64,000 bases of DNA from an uncultured Muribaculaceae bacterium (lineage in GTDB: Bacteria; Bacteroidota; Bacteroidia; Bacteroidales; Muribaculaceae): the NCBI GenBank assembly GCA_910577355.1, contig CAJTMY010000002.1:62001-126000 (forward strand), given 5' to 3'. Position numbers and translations under genes: made by a program. This document shows positions 47,991-56,330 of the stretch, piece after piece. How positions within the stretch are numbered: position 1 is the first letter of the stretch; each line of letters begins with the position of its first letter. A model generated the notes under the pieces. It saw only the letters and a program-made list of their open reading frames with translations, ran no database searches and had not been told where the DNA came from.

Positions 47991-49070
47991 TTATTCGTTA
48001 TCGTTGGCTTGTTCGGCAGCTCCTTCGGCGGGATTGGCGGCGACGGGCTGTGGCTGAGCAAACTGAGTGCTTGCGAGCGAGCGCTCGATATTGGCCTTGA
48101 GCATCGACATCTGGCGCAACATGTCGGTGGGCATGGCGTCGGGGCACTGCTTGGTGAAGGAGTTGTAGATGAGGTTGGCACGTTCTACAAATGATGCTCC
48201 GTATGTGGCTATGAAGTCGCTTTCGGCCTTCTGGGCCATGATGGGATCGGGGGTATCGCCGAGAGCCTTGAATGTCTTGCTGGCGTTGTACTGGAAATCC
48301 TCGATGAGATCTGTGGCCTGTTCGTCCCAGAATTCGGCGTACTGCTCCTGGAGGGCTTCGTCGGTGTTATAGAAATTGTTGTGGGCCTGTACGGTGAATA
48401 CGATAGCCTGTGCGGTGAAAAGGATCACCACGATGGTGGTCCACCAGCAGGCGATCTTTTTGATACGGTTCATCCATATGTTGTTGTTCCAGCCTACAGT
48501 ATGGAGCATCGACCAGAAGCCGTGGTTCATGTGAAACCACAGAGCCACGAATCCGATGATGTAGATTACGGGTGTGTACCACTGCGAGAAAGCCATCTGC
48601 AGGAACAGTGTTCCCATCGCGGGAGATACCGGCACCTCGTTGAGCTGGGGCAGCACGGCGAGATCGGCGTGGCGGAGTTCCTGCCACTGCATCTTGGCCC
48701 AGAACTGGATAAGGTGCACTACCAGGAAGGCGAGCACCACGATGCCGAGCACGAGCATGTTTTTAGACGACCATTCCACGCCGGGAGCTTTGCCGGCGAT
48801 GGCATAGCGGTCGTTGCCGCGGGCCTTGTAATTCTGCATTGTAAGCCATATGGCATAAATGATGTGAATGATGAAGAGCAGGGCAAGGCCGGCAGAAGCT
48901 GCGAGCGCATACCAGTTGGCACCGAGAAACTCGCACACCATATTGTAGGCGGCGGGCCACGCGATGGCCACTGCATTCATCAGCACGTGAAAAGTAACAA
49001 ACAGGACGAGGCAGCAGCCTGTGACAGCCATCACAAACTTACGTCCTATAGATGAGCTTGTTAACCACAT
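47991..49070 (-). CDS. sdhC: Succinate dehydrogenase/fumarate reductase cytochrome b subunit, with C-terminal extension
   Basis: A 359-residue protein from the ATG at 49068. Residues 1-235 form the five-TM cytochrome b558 domain of type B complexes, starting WLTSSSIGRKFVMAVTGCCL with the haem-ligand type His residues in VTFHVLMNA, FIIHIIYA, VVHLIQFW and FHMNHGFW. The remaining 125 residues are hydrophilic and helical, ending in a Pro/Ala/Asn/Glu-rich tail. From memory, the usual Bacteroidota subunit stops near residue 230, so the extension is unusual. It anchors SdhAB and exchanges electrons with menaquinone. First gene of the operon. Confidence 0.9.
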   Translation of the reverse strand: MWLTSSSIGRKFVMAVTGCCLVLFVTFHVLMNAVAIAWPAAYNMVCEFLGANWYALAASAGLALLFIIHIIYAIWLTMQNYKARGNDRYAIAGKAPGVEWSSKNMLVLGIVVLAFLVVHLIQFWAKMQWQELRHADLAVLPQLNEVPVSPAMGTLFLQMAFSQWYTPVIYIIGFVALWFHMNHGFWSMLHTVGWNNNIWMNRIKKIACWWTTIVVILFTAQAIVFTVQAHNNFYNTDEALQEQYAEFWDEQATDLIEDFQYNASKTFKALGDTPDPIMAQKAESDFIATYGASFVERANLIYNSFTKQCPDAMPTDMLRQMSMLKANIERSLASTQFAQPQPVAANPAEGAAEQANDNE

Positions 49071-49155
49071 AGAGATGATTGTTTTAATTAGTATTGGTTT
49101 AATTGTTGAATGTCGTGCGGCAGCGGTACCTGTACGACAGGCCCGCAATTTTGCG

Positions 49156-49163
49156 CAAATTTA
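49156..49163 (-). promoter_or_regulatory. -7 element of the sdh/frd operon
   Basis: TAAATTTG on the minus strand fits TAnnTTTG, 86 nt before the sdhC start; a CTTGG stretch sits near the -33 position. Confidence 0.55.
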
Positions 49164-49234
49164 GCACAATTTAAACTTCTTTCCAAGATTTAAAGCATTT
49201 TTATTTGGCAAAGCCCGCCATGTATGCATGTGCT

Positions 49235-50371
49235 TCAGTCCTGATTCAGAAACTTTACGCATACCGGTCTCGGCACGGGGATGCGGCGGCCTGTGGCGGT
49301 AAGCTGTCCCGTTGTCGGATCGACGTCATAAATCTCTATGGCATTCTCGTCGCGGCAGGCCACGAGCATAAGGCGTCCGTCGGGGCTGAGGGTGAAGTTG
49401 CGGGGATGTTTGCCGGTGGGAGTGTGGCCGGTCAATATGATACGTCCTGTAAGTGCATCCACGTCGAAAGTGGCGATACCGTCATGGCGCAGACGCAACG
49501 AGGCATAGAGATGACTTCCGTCGTGGCCGAGGTGTATGTCGCCTGCTCCGTGGGCTTGAGCCGTGTCGGCCGCGACATATTCCAATGTGGTAAGCCTTCC
49601 ATCTTCATAATGCAGCATGGCGACGCTATCGGAAATTTCATTAATAATATATACACTGCTGCCTACATGGTTGAATATCATATGCCTGGGGCCTGAGCCC
49701 GGGATAAGTTGAATGTGATGTGGCTGCCGGGTGGATATCAGGCTGTCGCAGCCGGCTGATACATCGAATTGATGTATGAGGTCGGTGCCGAGGTCGCTGA
49801 CGAGCATATACCGGTTATCGGGAGTGAATAATATGCAGTGCGGATGGGGAGATGCCTGGCGCCGTTCTACCGGCCCGTTGCCTTCGAATACAAGCAGCTG
49901 CCGCCTTGGCGACAGAGATCCGTCGGTCTCGATGGGGAAAACCGATACGCTGCCGCCTCCATAGTTGGCTGTGACGGCAAAGCGTCCGTCGGGGCTTGTC
50001 TGCACATAGCATGGACCGCCCGATCCGGTAGGCCGGCTGTTGAGTACATTAAGACGGCCTGTTGCGGTGTCGGTGCGAAGCGCTGTAAGATACGAATCGC
50101 TGTCGCCACGCTCGGTTACTGCATATACGATGCCTGATGGCGCCTGGGTGAAGTAAGAGGCGTTGTCGACCGCTGCCTTATATAAAAGTACGGCCGAGGT
50201 ATCGGCGGTGTTGAATCTGTAGACGCGCAGGGCGCTGTCGCCTGGTTCGCAATAGCTGCCTACAAGCAGTGTCAGTGTGTCGTCGGCCGGGGCGCTTTGA
50301 CTGTCTCCGTGGCCTGCGCATCCGGCCAATGCCATTGACGCGCACAATACAGCAGATATAGAGTGTCTCAT
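49235..50371 (-). CDS. Lactonase family protein, seven-bladed beta-propeller lipoprotein
   Basis: A 378-residue protein. The signal peptide ends in a lipobox, ALAGC (Cys17), so it is probably anchored in the envelope. The rest matches the Pgl/lactonase propeller (PF10282 type): LLVGSYCEPGDSALRVYRFN, GGPCYVQTSPDGRFAVTANY, ASPHPHCILFTPDNRYMLVS, GSGPRHMIFNH and GKHPRNFTLSPDGRLMLVAC are the repeating blade motifs. Cytoplasmic homologues hydrolyse 6-phosphogluconolactone. A surface or periplasmic version must act on something else, perhaps sugar lactones. The ATG at 50369 is used. Confidence 0.87.
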   Translation of the reverse strand: MRHSISAVLCASMALAGCAGHGDSQSAPADDTLTLLVGSYCEPGDSALRVYRFNTADTSAVLLYKAAVDNASYFTQAPSGIVYAVTERGDSDSYLTALRTDTATGRLNVLNSRPTGSGGPCYVQTSPDGRFAVTANYGGGSVSVFPIETDGSLSPRRQLLVFEGNGPVERRQASPHPHCILFTPDNRYMLVSDLGTDLIHQFDVSAGCDSLISTRQPHHIQLIPGSGPRHMIFNHVGSSVYIINEISDSVAMLHYEDGRLTTLEYVAADTAQAHGAGDIHLGHDGSHLYASLRLRHDGIATFDVDALTGRIILTGHTPTGKHPRNFTLSPDGRLMLVACRDENAIEIYDVDPTTGQLTATGRRIPVPRPVCVKFLNQD

Positions 50372-50406
50372 AATACGTGCAAAGATAATAAAATCTTTAT
50401 AATGGA

Positions 50407-50438
50407 TTTGTGGAAGACGTTTTTTTATCTTAACTTTG
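50407..50438 (+). promoter_or_regulatory. Promoter of the GH18 gene
   Basis: TTTG (50407-50410), 20 nt, TAACTTTG (50431-50438), 29 nt before the start codon. Confidence 0.7.
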
Positions 50439-50467
50439 CGACGCTTGAATCTATAAAACAATTCCTT

Positions 50468-51589
50468 ATGAAATCGAAAAAGTTTTTTGCCGTTGCATTC
50501 GTGTCGCTGTGCCTGATGCTTGCTTCGGGTACGGCGTTTGTCAGCTGCTCGTCGGGTGGCGACGAGCCGGATAAGCCTGTCATTAAAGACGAGCCCGAGG
50601 AGGATGATCCTTCCGGTAAACCGACAGACGAGCCTGCCGACCCTATGGATGATGATCATATTGTTCTGGCCTATTTCACATCGTGGAGCACCGGAGTGCC
50701 CGACCCTGCATTCATGACGCATATCAACTATGCTTTCGGACATGTATCGGAAACTTTCAACAGCATCGATATCGATAATCCCGACAATCTTAAGAAGGTG
50801 GCGGCACTCAAGAACCGTAACCCCAAGCTCAAGGTATTGCTGTCGCTCGGCGGCTGGGGCAGCGGGCGGTTCAGTGAGCTGTGCGCCGATGAGACATACC
50901 GTAAGGAATTTGCCCTCGACTGCCGCCGGATGGTCGACGAGTATAAGATCGACGGCATCGATATTGACTGGGAGTATCCCGGGTCGGATGTGGCCGGTAT
51001 ATCGAGCTCGCCCGATGATCCCGCCAATTTTGTGCTTCTGCTAAAGGAGATCCGCGGCGCATTGGCCGACAGGCATCTGCTCACACTCGCCTCGGGCGCT
51101 TCGGGTTCAGGCCTGTTGTTCAAGGATCTGCTGCCTTATGTCGATTACATCAGTATCATGTCGTACGATCTTGCCGAGCCCCCAAAACATCATTCACCTC
51201 TCTTTCGCTCAAGCCTTGCCGGATATATGACAGCATCCGAGTGCGTGGAGAAGCACATCGGAGCCGGAGTGCCGGCCGACAAGCTTTTGCTTGGCGTGCC
51301 TTTTTATGGACGCGGTTGCAGAAAGTATAAAAACAATGAGCCGTACAGCGGTATCACGGTGCAGGCCGGCTGTGTGGAGCGCTGGGACGACTTAGCCAAA
51401 GCGCCATATATAGCCGATGCCGACGGCAATGTGGTGCTCGGCTTCGAGAATGCCCGCTCCATAACCTGCAAACGCGACTATATCAAGGAAAAAGGACTCA
51501 AGGGCATAATGTATTGGGAATACCGCTACGACGACGGCAAGAACACTCTGCGCCGTGCCGCCGCGGGCATGCTCAAGGTGCGCAAGTGA
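50468..51589 (+). CDS. GH18-family (chitinase-like) lipoprotein
   Basis: A 373-residue protein. The signal peptide ends at FVSC, a lipobox, followed by an acidic, Pro-rich linker (SSGGDEPDKPVIKDEPEEDD). The barrel domain from about residue 60 contains VLLSLGGWGSG and the GH18 catalytic motif DGIDIDWEYPG, with the Glu proton donor, plus ISIMSYDLAEPP and GVPFYGRG. It hydrolyses beta-1,4-linked N-acetylglucosamine-containing glycans such as chitin or N-glycan cores, probably at the cell surface. The ATG at 50468 gives a complete signal; upstream starts do not. Confidence 0.92.
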   Translation: MKSKKFFAVAFVSLCLMLASGTAFVSCSSGGDEPDKPVIKDEPEEDDPSGKPTDEPADPMDDDHIVLAYFTSWSTGVPDPAFMTHINYAFGHVSETFNSIDIDNPDNLKKVAALKNRNPKLKVLLSLGGWGSGRFSELCADETYRKEFALDCRRMVDEYKIDGIDIDWEYPGSDVAGISSSPDDPANFVLLLKEIRGALADRHLLTLASGASGSGLLFKDLLPYVDYISIMSYDLAEPPKHHSPLFRSSLAGYMTASECVEKHIGAGVPADKLLLGVPFYGRGCRKYKNNEPYSGITVQAGCVERWDDLAKAPYIADADGNVVLGFENARSITCKRDYIKEKGLKGIMYWEYRYDDGKNTLRRAAAGMLKVRK

Positions 51590-51630
51590 TATCCGCGTGA
51601 ACCGACGGAACGACTTTAAACAGGTTCTTG

Positions 51631-51661
51631 TTTGGTAAGTGCGATAAAGTTCTTATCTTTG
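51631..51661 (+). promoter_or_regulatory. Promoter of the cyclophilin-M16 operon
   Basis: TTTG (51631-51634), 19 nt, TATCTTTG (51654-51661): exact match to the Bacteroidota promoter, 21 nt before the first start codon. Confidence 0.8.
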
Positions 51662-51682
51662 CACTGTATAAATTTATTTTGT

Positions 51683-52066
51683 ATGACCACCGACGACGAA
51701 AAACGCCTCAAGAGCGACCCCGACGGTCTGCTCACTTATGAATATTTGGCCAACAATATCGAGACATGCACCGGTGCCGACCTTGATGCTGTGGTCGAGA
51801 ACCTTAAGCGTGTGGATCTCAGCGGCCAGTTCACAGCTTCGGCCGCGCGTTATCTCAATGCGATAGACCACGAGGCCTATGCTGCAGCCGTGGAGGCTCT
51901 TACAGCCGCGACAATCGACAAGGACCGCGAGCACCGCTATCTCGGAAATCTTATATCGAGCCTGTATGGCGAGGATTATAAAGACCGCGCTGAAGAGCTG
52001 TCGGCACGCGACAACAATTTCCGCCGCATATACAAACGTCTTTATCCTAACCCCGAATCGCTATGA
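51683..52066 (+). CDS. Hypothetical acidic protein, first gene of the cyclophilin operon
   Basis: A 127-residue, probably helical cytoplasmic protein (TTDDEKRLKSDPDGLLTYEY, LNAIDHEAYAAAVEALTAAT). No signal peptide or motif. The ATG at 51683 lies 21 nt after a strong promoter, and the stop overlaps the cyclophilin start (ATGA). Its constant company with an exported PPIase and an M16 peptidase suggests a role in protein quality or turnover, but nothing in the sequence shows this. Not recognised. Confidence 0.8.
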   Translation: MTTDDEKRLKSDPDGLLTYEYLANNIETCTGADLDAVVENLKRVDLSGQFTASAARYLNAIDHEAYAAAVEALTAATIDKDREHRYLGNLISSLYGEDYKDRAEELSARDNNFRRIYKRLYPNPESL

Positions 52067-52965
52067 CACGACGTGTGATATGGATCGCCTCGCTGCTGTG
52101 GACCATGGCGTTTTCTATGGGTTCGTGTGGTTCGGCCGAGGCTAAAAATGATAATTCAAACACGCAAAACAACGATTCAACCATGACTGAAAACCTGAAT
52201 GCGGCGTCGGCCGATACCACAAGCGTTAAGGTGCAGGTAGAAACCTCCCTCGGTACATTCACTGTGCTGCTATACGGTGATACGCCCAAGCACCGCGATA
52301 ATTTTGTAAAGCTTGTCAATGACGGTTTTTACAACGGTACGCTTTTTCACCGTATCATCGATCAATTCATGATACAGGCCGGCGATCCCGATTCAAAGAA
52401 TGCCCGTCCGGGGCAGCGTCTCGGCGCAGGCGGCCCGGGATATACGATAGAAGCCGAGATACTCTTTCCGCGTCATTTCCACAAGCGCGGTGCACTTGCA
52501 GCAGCACGTCAGGGCGATCAGGTAAATCCGCAGAAGCGCTCGTCGGGCTCGCAGTTCTATGTCGTGACCGGGCGCCGCTATCTGCCCGCGCAGCTCGACG
52601 CCATGCAGCAGCAGCTCCGCGGTCAACAGCTTCAGGCGACATTCAACGGCCTGGCCGCACAGCACATGGATGAAATCCGCAGCATGCAGGCCGCAGGCGA
52701 CAGTGCAGGTCTCAAGGCTTTGCAGGATACACTTGTCAGGCAGACCGAGGCAACCGTCGATGCCGATCCGTTGCGTCTCACTCCTGAGATGGAGAAGGCT
52801 TATACCGAGGTGGGCGGTGCGCCGCATCTTGATGGCGCATATACCGTATTCGGCGAGGTGACCGACGGTATGGACGTGATAGACAAAATAGAGAAAGTCG
52901 AGACCGACCCGTCCGACCGCCCTGTGCAGGACGTGAAGATAATCTCTATGAAAGTTGTCAGATGA
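52063..52965 (+). CDS. Cyclophilin-type peptidyl-prolyl isomerase, lipoprotein
   Basis: A 300-residue protein. The signal peptide ends in MGSC, a lipobox. A Ser/Asn/Thr-rich linker leads to the cyclophilin domain (about residue 55 on): DGFYNGTLFHRIIDQFMIQA and SSGSQFYVVTGRR are active-site stretches with the catalytic Arg and Phe. A helical insertion of about 70 residues (LPAQLDAMQQQLRGQQLQAT) splits the domain before DGAYTVFGEVTDGMDVID. This insertion is common in Bacteroidota cyclophilins. It likely aids protein folding in the periplasm. Coupled by 4-nt overlaps to both neighbours. Confidence 0.92.
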   Translation: MTRRVIWIASLLWTMAFSMGSCGSAEAKNDNSNTQNNDSTMTENLNAASADTTSVKVQVETSLGTFTVLLYGDTPKHRDNFVKLVNDGFYNGTLFHRIIDQFMIQAGDPDSKNARPGQRLGAGGPGYTIEAEILFPRHFHKRGALAAARQGDQVNPQKRSSGSQFYVVTGRRYLPAQLDAMQQQLRGQQLQATFNGLAAQHMDEIRSMQAAGDSAGLKALQDTLVRQTEATVDADPLRLTPEMEKAYTEVGGAPHLDGAYTVFGEVTDGMDVIDKIEKVETDPSDRPVQDVKIISMKVVR

Positions 52966-54203
52966 TAGAATTCGAGCGTTACACACTGGCCAACGGCCTG
53001 CGTGTGATACATAATTATGACCCGTCGACAGTCATGGTGGCTGTCGACGTGCTCTATAATACCGGAGCACGCGACGAATCACGCGATCTTACAGGCATCG
53101 CGCATCTGTTCGAGCACCTGATGTTTGGTGGCTCTGTGAACATACCGTCGTTCGATCAGGAGCTTGAGAATGCCGGAGGCGAGAACAACGCATGGACTTC
53201 CAACGACTTCACCAACTTCTTCGATATAGTGCCGGCTCAGAATGTCGAGACGGTTTTCCATCTTGAGAGCGACCGCATGCTGGGACTCAGTTTCAATCCT
53301 GAGTCGCTGCGGGTGCAGCGCAGTGTGGTGATAGAGGAATTCAAGCAGCAATGCCTCAACAGACCGTATGGCGACCTGATGCACGGGTTGCGTGCGGCAT
53401 TGTACTCGCCGGAACACCCTTATTCGTGGCCTGTGATAGGCATTGAGCCGGAGCATATCGCCAGGGTGGCCGAAGCAGATGTGCGCCGATGGTTCTACGC
53501 GCATTATGCGCCGAACAATGCTGTATTGGCTATCTCCGGCAATCTTGATCATGAACGGGGCAGTGAACTCGTCGAAAAATGGTTCGGCGACATCCCTGCC
53601 CGCGACATAGCGCCGCGCCGAATGCCGGCACCGGGCTTTCCGGAAAGCCTTGTACAACGGGAGATGCGCGGTGCAGTGCCGTATTCAAATGTGGTGATCG
53701 CCATCCCGATGGATCCGTACGGTACAGTCGATTATCGTGTGGCCGACTGCATTACGGATATACTGTCGGCAGGCAATTCGTCGCGGTTTTACAGACGTCT
53801 TATAGCCGACGGCGACGGCAGTATAATCGAGGCCGATGCGTCGGTGACAGGCAGCGAGGAGCCGGGATTCGTGATGCTTACCGCACGTCCGGCTGAAGAT
53901 AATCCCGAAGCACTTGATGCCACCCGCTGCGCCCTTATGGAACAGTTGCGGCAGCTTGCCGTGCCCGGCGATGTGGACGACTACGAGCTGCAACGCACGC
54001 TCAACCGTTTTGAATCCACCTTCGAGCTTATGAATGTCGATGCATTGTCCAAGGCGCAGAATCTGGCCATGGCCGAGATGCACGGCGAGGATATCAACGA
54101 TACCGTGCCGCGCCAGCGCCGTATCACTACTGCTGATATAAGCCGTGTGGCGGCGAAGTTGGTCGCCACACCGCCGGTGGTGCTGTATTACCGTCCGAAA
54201 TAA
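52962..54203 (+). CDS. M16-family zinc peptidase
   Basis: A 413-residue member of the insulinase family. The inverted zinc motif HLFEH (TGIAHLFEHLMFGG) is near residue 46, with the third ligand region in VVIEEFKQQ about 75 residues later. The N-terminal catalytic half and C-terminal partner domain are present once each, as in half-size M16B enzymes. No signal peptide is visible, so it appears cytoplasmic although coupled to an exported cyclophilin. It probably degrades peptides. Confidence 0.92.
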   Translation: MIEFERYTLANGLRVIHNYDPSTVMVAVDVLYNTGARDESRDLTGIAHLFEHLMFGGSVNIPSFDQELENAGGENNAWTSNDFTNFFDIVPAQNVETVFHLESDRMLGLSFNPESLRVQRSVVIEEFKQQCLNRPYGDLMHGLRAALYSPEHPYSWPVIGIEPEHIARVAEADVRRWFYAHYAPNNAVLAISGNLDHERGSELVEKWFGDIPARDIAPRRMPAPGFPESLVQREMRGAVPYSNVVIAIPMDPYGTVDYRVADCITDILSAGNSSRFYRRLIADGDGSIIEADASVTGSEEPGFVMLTARPAEDNPEALDATRCALMEQLRQLAVPGDVDDYELQRTLNRFESTFELMNVDALSKAQNLAMAEMHGEDINDTVPRQRRITTADISRVAAKLVATPPVVLYYRPK

Positions 54204-54217
54204 ACACACAATATCAC

Positions 54218-55120
54218 ATGAAAAATATAAAACAACTGTTGCTCTTTTTGCTACTGAGTGCATGCTGCATACCTGACTGCGATGCCACTGATAGAGGCTC
54301 GGCCAAGGTTATGTCATATAACGTACGCATCGAGGTGTCCGGCGACACGGCAGACATGTCGTGGAGTTCGCGGCGCGAATCTGTGGCACGCATGATTCGC
54401 ATGCAGGCTCCCGACATCGTGGGATTGCAGGAACCTACCGTGGCGCAGAAAGAGTATATATTCGCCAAGCTTCCCGAATACGGGCAATACTGCATAAATG
54501 TAAGCGATACGCTGCCCGAAAGCCGTACGGGCAATACGGCGCTGCTCTATCGGGTCGACAAGTATGAGGCTGTGGATTCAGGGTATTTCTGGCTCAGCGC
54601 CACTCCCGATGTGCCGTCTCTTCCATGGGATGCGAGCGATCCGTATTACCGGGTAGGTCTGTGGCTGCGGCTGCTCGACAAGGCCACGGGTCGTGATGTA
54701 TACGCGCTCACCACGCACTTTCCGTATATGAGCAAGCCCGTCGATACCGTGGTGCGTGCCCGCTGCGCGCAGCTTATCGTCGACAAGCTGCACGCCATGG
54801 CCGGCGACGATGCCGTGGTATTTGTCACCGGCGACATGAATTGCGCGCCGGTAGCTGATGATGCTGATGCTCCCGGGTCGCGTTCGCTTGCGCCTTTCTT
54901 TGCATGGATGCAGGCCGCACGCGACAATGCCGTTGTCTCCGACAATATAGCAAGCTTCAATGGATTCGGTGCAGTTCCGGTCGATTCAAAGGATGCGATG
55001 ATCGACCACATATTCTATCGCAACGCCACTCCTCTTGTATTCGAGACGGTAACAGGTGCAGACTTTGGCCTGCGCTGGAATTCAGACCATTATCCTGTTG
55101 TGGCTACATTCACATATTAA
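54218..55120 (+). CDS. Endonuclease/exonuclease/phosphatase (EEP) family protein, exported
   Basis: A 300-residue protein. A signal peptide (KNIKQLLLFLLLSACCIPDC) contains Cys residues compatible with a lipoprotein. The EEP domain has VMSYNVRIE with the metal-binding Asn, DIVGLQEPT with the catalytic Glu, FVTGDMNCAP, and the C-terminal MIDHIFY and WNSDHYPVVAT with the catalytic His. The family includes nucleases, sphingomyelinases and inositol phosphatases. Secreted Bacteroidota members of this subgroup have no settled substrate. 14 nt after the M16 gene. Confidence 0.88.
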   Translation: MKNIKQLLLFLLLSACCIPDCDATDRGSAKVMSYNVRIEVSGDTADMSWSSRRESVARMIRMQAPDIVGLQEPTVAQKEYIFAKLPEYGQYCINVSDTLPESRTGNTALLYRVDKYEAVDSGYFWLSATPDVPSLPWDASDPYYRVGLWLRLLDKATGRDVYALTTHFPYMSKPVDTVVRARCAQLIVDKLHAMAGDDAVVFVTGDMNCAPVADDADAPGSRSLAPFFAWMQAARDNAVVSDNIASFNGFGAVPVDSKDAMIDHIFYRNATPLVFETVTGADFGLRWNSDHYPVVATFTY

Positions 55121-55166
55121 AAAATTTGCACAATCCGCAAAAAAGACATAACTTTGCCATGCATAT

Positions 55167-55239
55167 GCGGCAGTAGCTCAGTCGGTAGAGCATCAGCTTC
55201 CCAAGCTGAGGGTCGCGGGTTCGAGCCCCGTTTGCCGCT
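55167..55239 (+). tRNA. tRNA-Gly (CCC)
   Basis: A 73-nt cloverleaf. The acceptor stem GCGGCAG pairs with TTGCCGC (last pair G-U), the D-arm is GCTC-AGTCGGTA-GAGC, the anticodon stem-loop TCAGC-TTCCCAA-GCTGA carries anticodon CCC at 55200-55202, and the T-arm has GGTTCGAGC-like TTCGAGC with a CCCG stem. Discriminator T fits glycine. The CCA end is not encoded. Confidence 0.96.
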
Positions 55240-55245
55240 CAAATC

Positions 55246-55285
55246 AAAAAGCGTCGGCGAGGAATACTCCACGCCGATGCTTTTT
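55246..55285. terminator. Bidirectional terminator between tRNA-Gly and galM
   Basis: AAAAAGCGTCGGCG and CGCCGATGCTTTTT pair with one G-U or mismatch around a 12-nt loop, flanked by A and T runs. It ends the tRNA transcript on plus and overlaps the galM stop codon on minus. Confidence 0.8.
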
Positions 55286-56330
55286 ATTTTGTCGAGAAGG
55301 CGAAGATGATGGTGCGGGTGTAGGGGGTGCCGGGACGGAGGACTGTGGATGGAAATTCGGGATGGTTGGGTGAGTCTGGAAAACTCTGGCATTCGATGGC
55401 TACGGCGTCGTAGTCGTGATATTGCTTGCCTCCTTTGCCTGTCGGCGAGCCTTCGAGCCAGTTGCCGGTATATATCTGGACGCCCGGTGTGTCGGACAGT
55501 ACTTCCATTATTCTGCCTGAGCGTGGGCTGTATAGCTCTGCCTGGCGGGTGAGTCGGTCCGGGGCGTAGTTGTCTGCCGCCCAGCAGTTGTCGTAGCCTT
55601 TGCCATAGGTGAGAGCTGGAAAATCGGCTTTTATGTCGCGTCCGAGAGCTTTTGGCTCTGTGAAATCCATGGGAGTGCCGGCTACCTGCACAAGTTCGCC
55701 GGTGGGTATGAGTGTGGAGTCGGTAGGCAGGTAGCGGGAGGCGAACAGTCGCAGGGTGTGGTCGAGTACCGTGCCGGCATCGTGCCCGTCGAGGTTCCAA
55801 TAGGCGTGGTTGGTGAGGTTGATTACCGTGGGTGCGTCGGTGGAGGCGGTGATCTCAAGTGTGAGCCGATTGTCGTCGCTCCATGTGTATTTGGCTTCCA
55901 CGTGCAGGTTGCCCGGATAGCCCTCGTCGCCGTCGAGGCTGAACAGACCGAACCGCACATAGTTGTCGCCTACCTCGTCTACTGCCCATATCTTGTGCGC
56001 GAAGCCTTCCGGACCGCCGTGCAGTGCGTTCGGGCCGTTGTTTATGGCCAAGGTGTATTCTTTGCCGTCGAGCGTGAAGCGGCCGCCGGCTATGCGGTTG
56101 GCATATCGTCCGGGTATCTTTCCTGCGTTCGGGCCGTCGTAGACAGAGTCTTCCACCTTGCCGTATCCTGTGATAACATCAGCGATACGGCCCTGGCGGT
56201 CGGGTACTCCGACTTTTGCTATGGATGCTCCGGCCGACGACAGGGTGACATATGCGCCCGAGGGGTTGGTAAAGGTGATGAGGGTCACATCGCCGTATTT
56301 TGTACTGTGTGTGGTTATGTCTGTTTTCAT
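55284..56330 (-). CDS. galM: Aldose 1-epimerase (galactose mutarotase)
   Basis: A 348-residue beta-sandwich enzyme. ANRIAGGRFTLDGKEYTLAI, LHGGPEGFAHKIW with a catalytic His, and TNHAYWNLDGHDAGTVLDH with the second His are GalM signatures; the catalytic Glu is in AVAIECQSFPDSPNHPEFPS near the C-terminus. It interconverts alpha and beta anomers of galactose, glucose and related sugars. No signal peptide from the ATG at 56328. It overlaps the glycosyltransferase gene by 4 nt, an unusual neighbour. Confidence 0.94.
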   Translation of the reverse strand: MKTDITTHSTKYGDVTLITFTNPSGAYVTLSSAGASIAKVGVPDRQGRIADVITGYGKVEDSVYDGPNAGKIPGRYANRIAGGRFTLDGKEYTLAINNGPNALHGGPEGFAHKIWAVDEVGDNYVRFGLFSLDGDEGYPGNLHVEAKYTWSDDNRLTLEITASTDAPTVINLTNHAYWNLDGHDAGTVLDHTLRLFASRYLPTDSTLIPTGELVQVAGTPMDFTEPKALGRDIKADFPALTYGKGYDNCWAADNYAPDRLTRQAELYSPRSGRIMEVLSDTPGVQIYTGNWLEGSPTGKGGKQYHDYDAVAIECQSFPDSPNHPEFPSTVLRPGTPYTRTIIFAFSTK

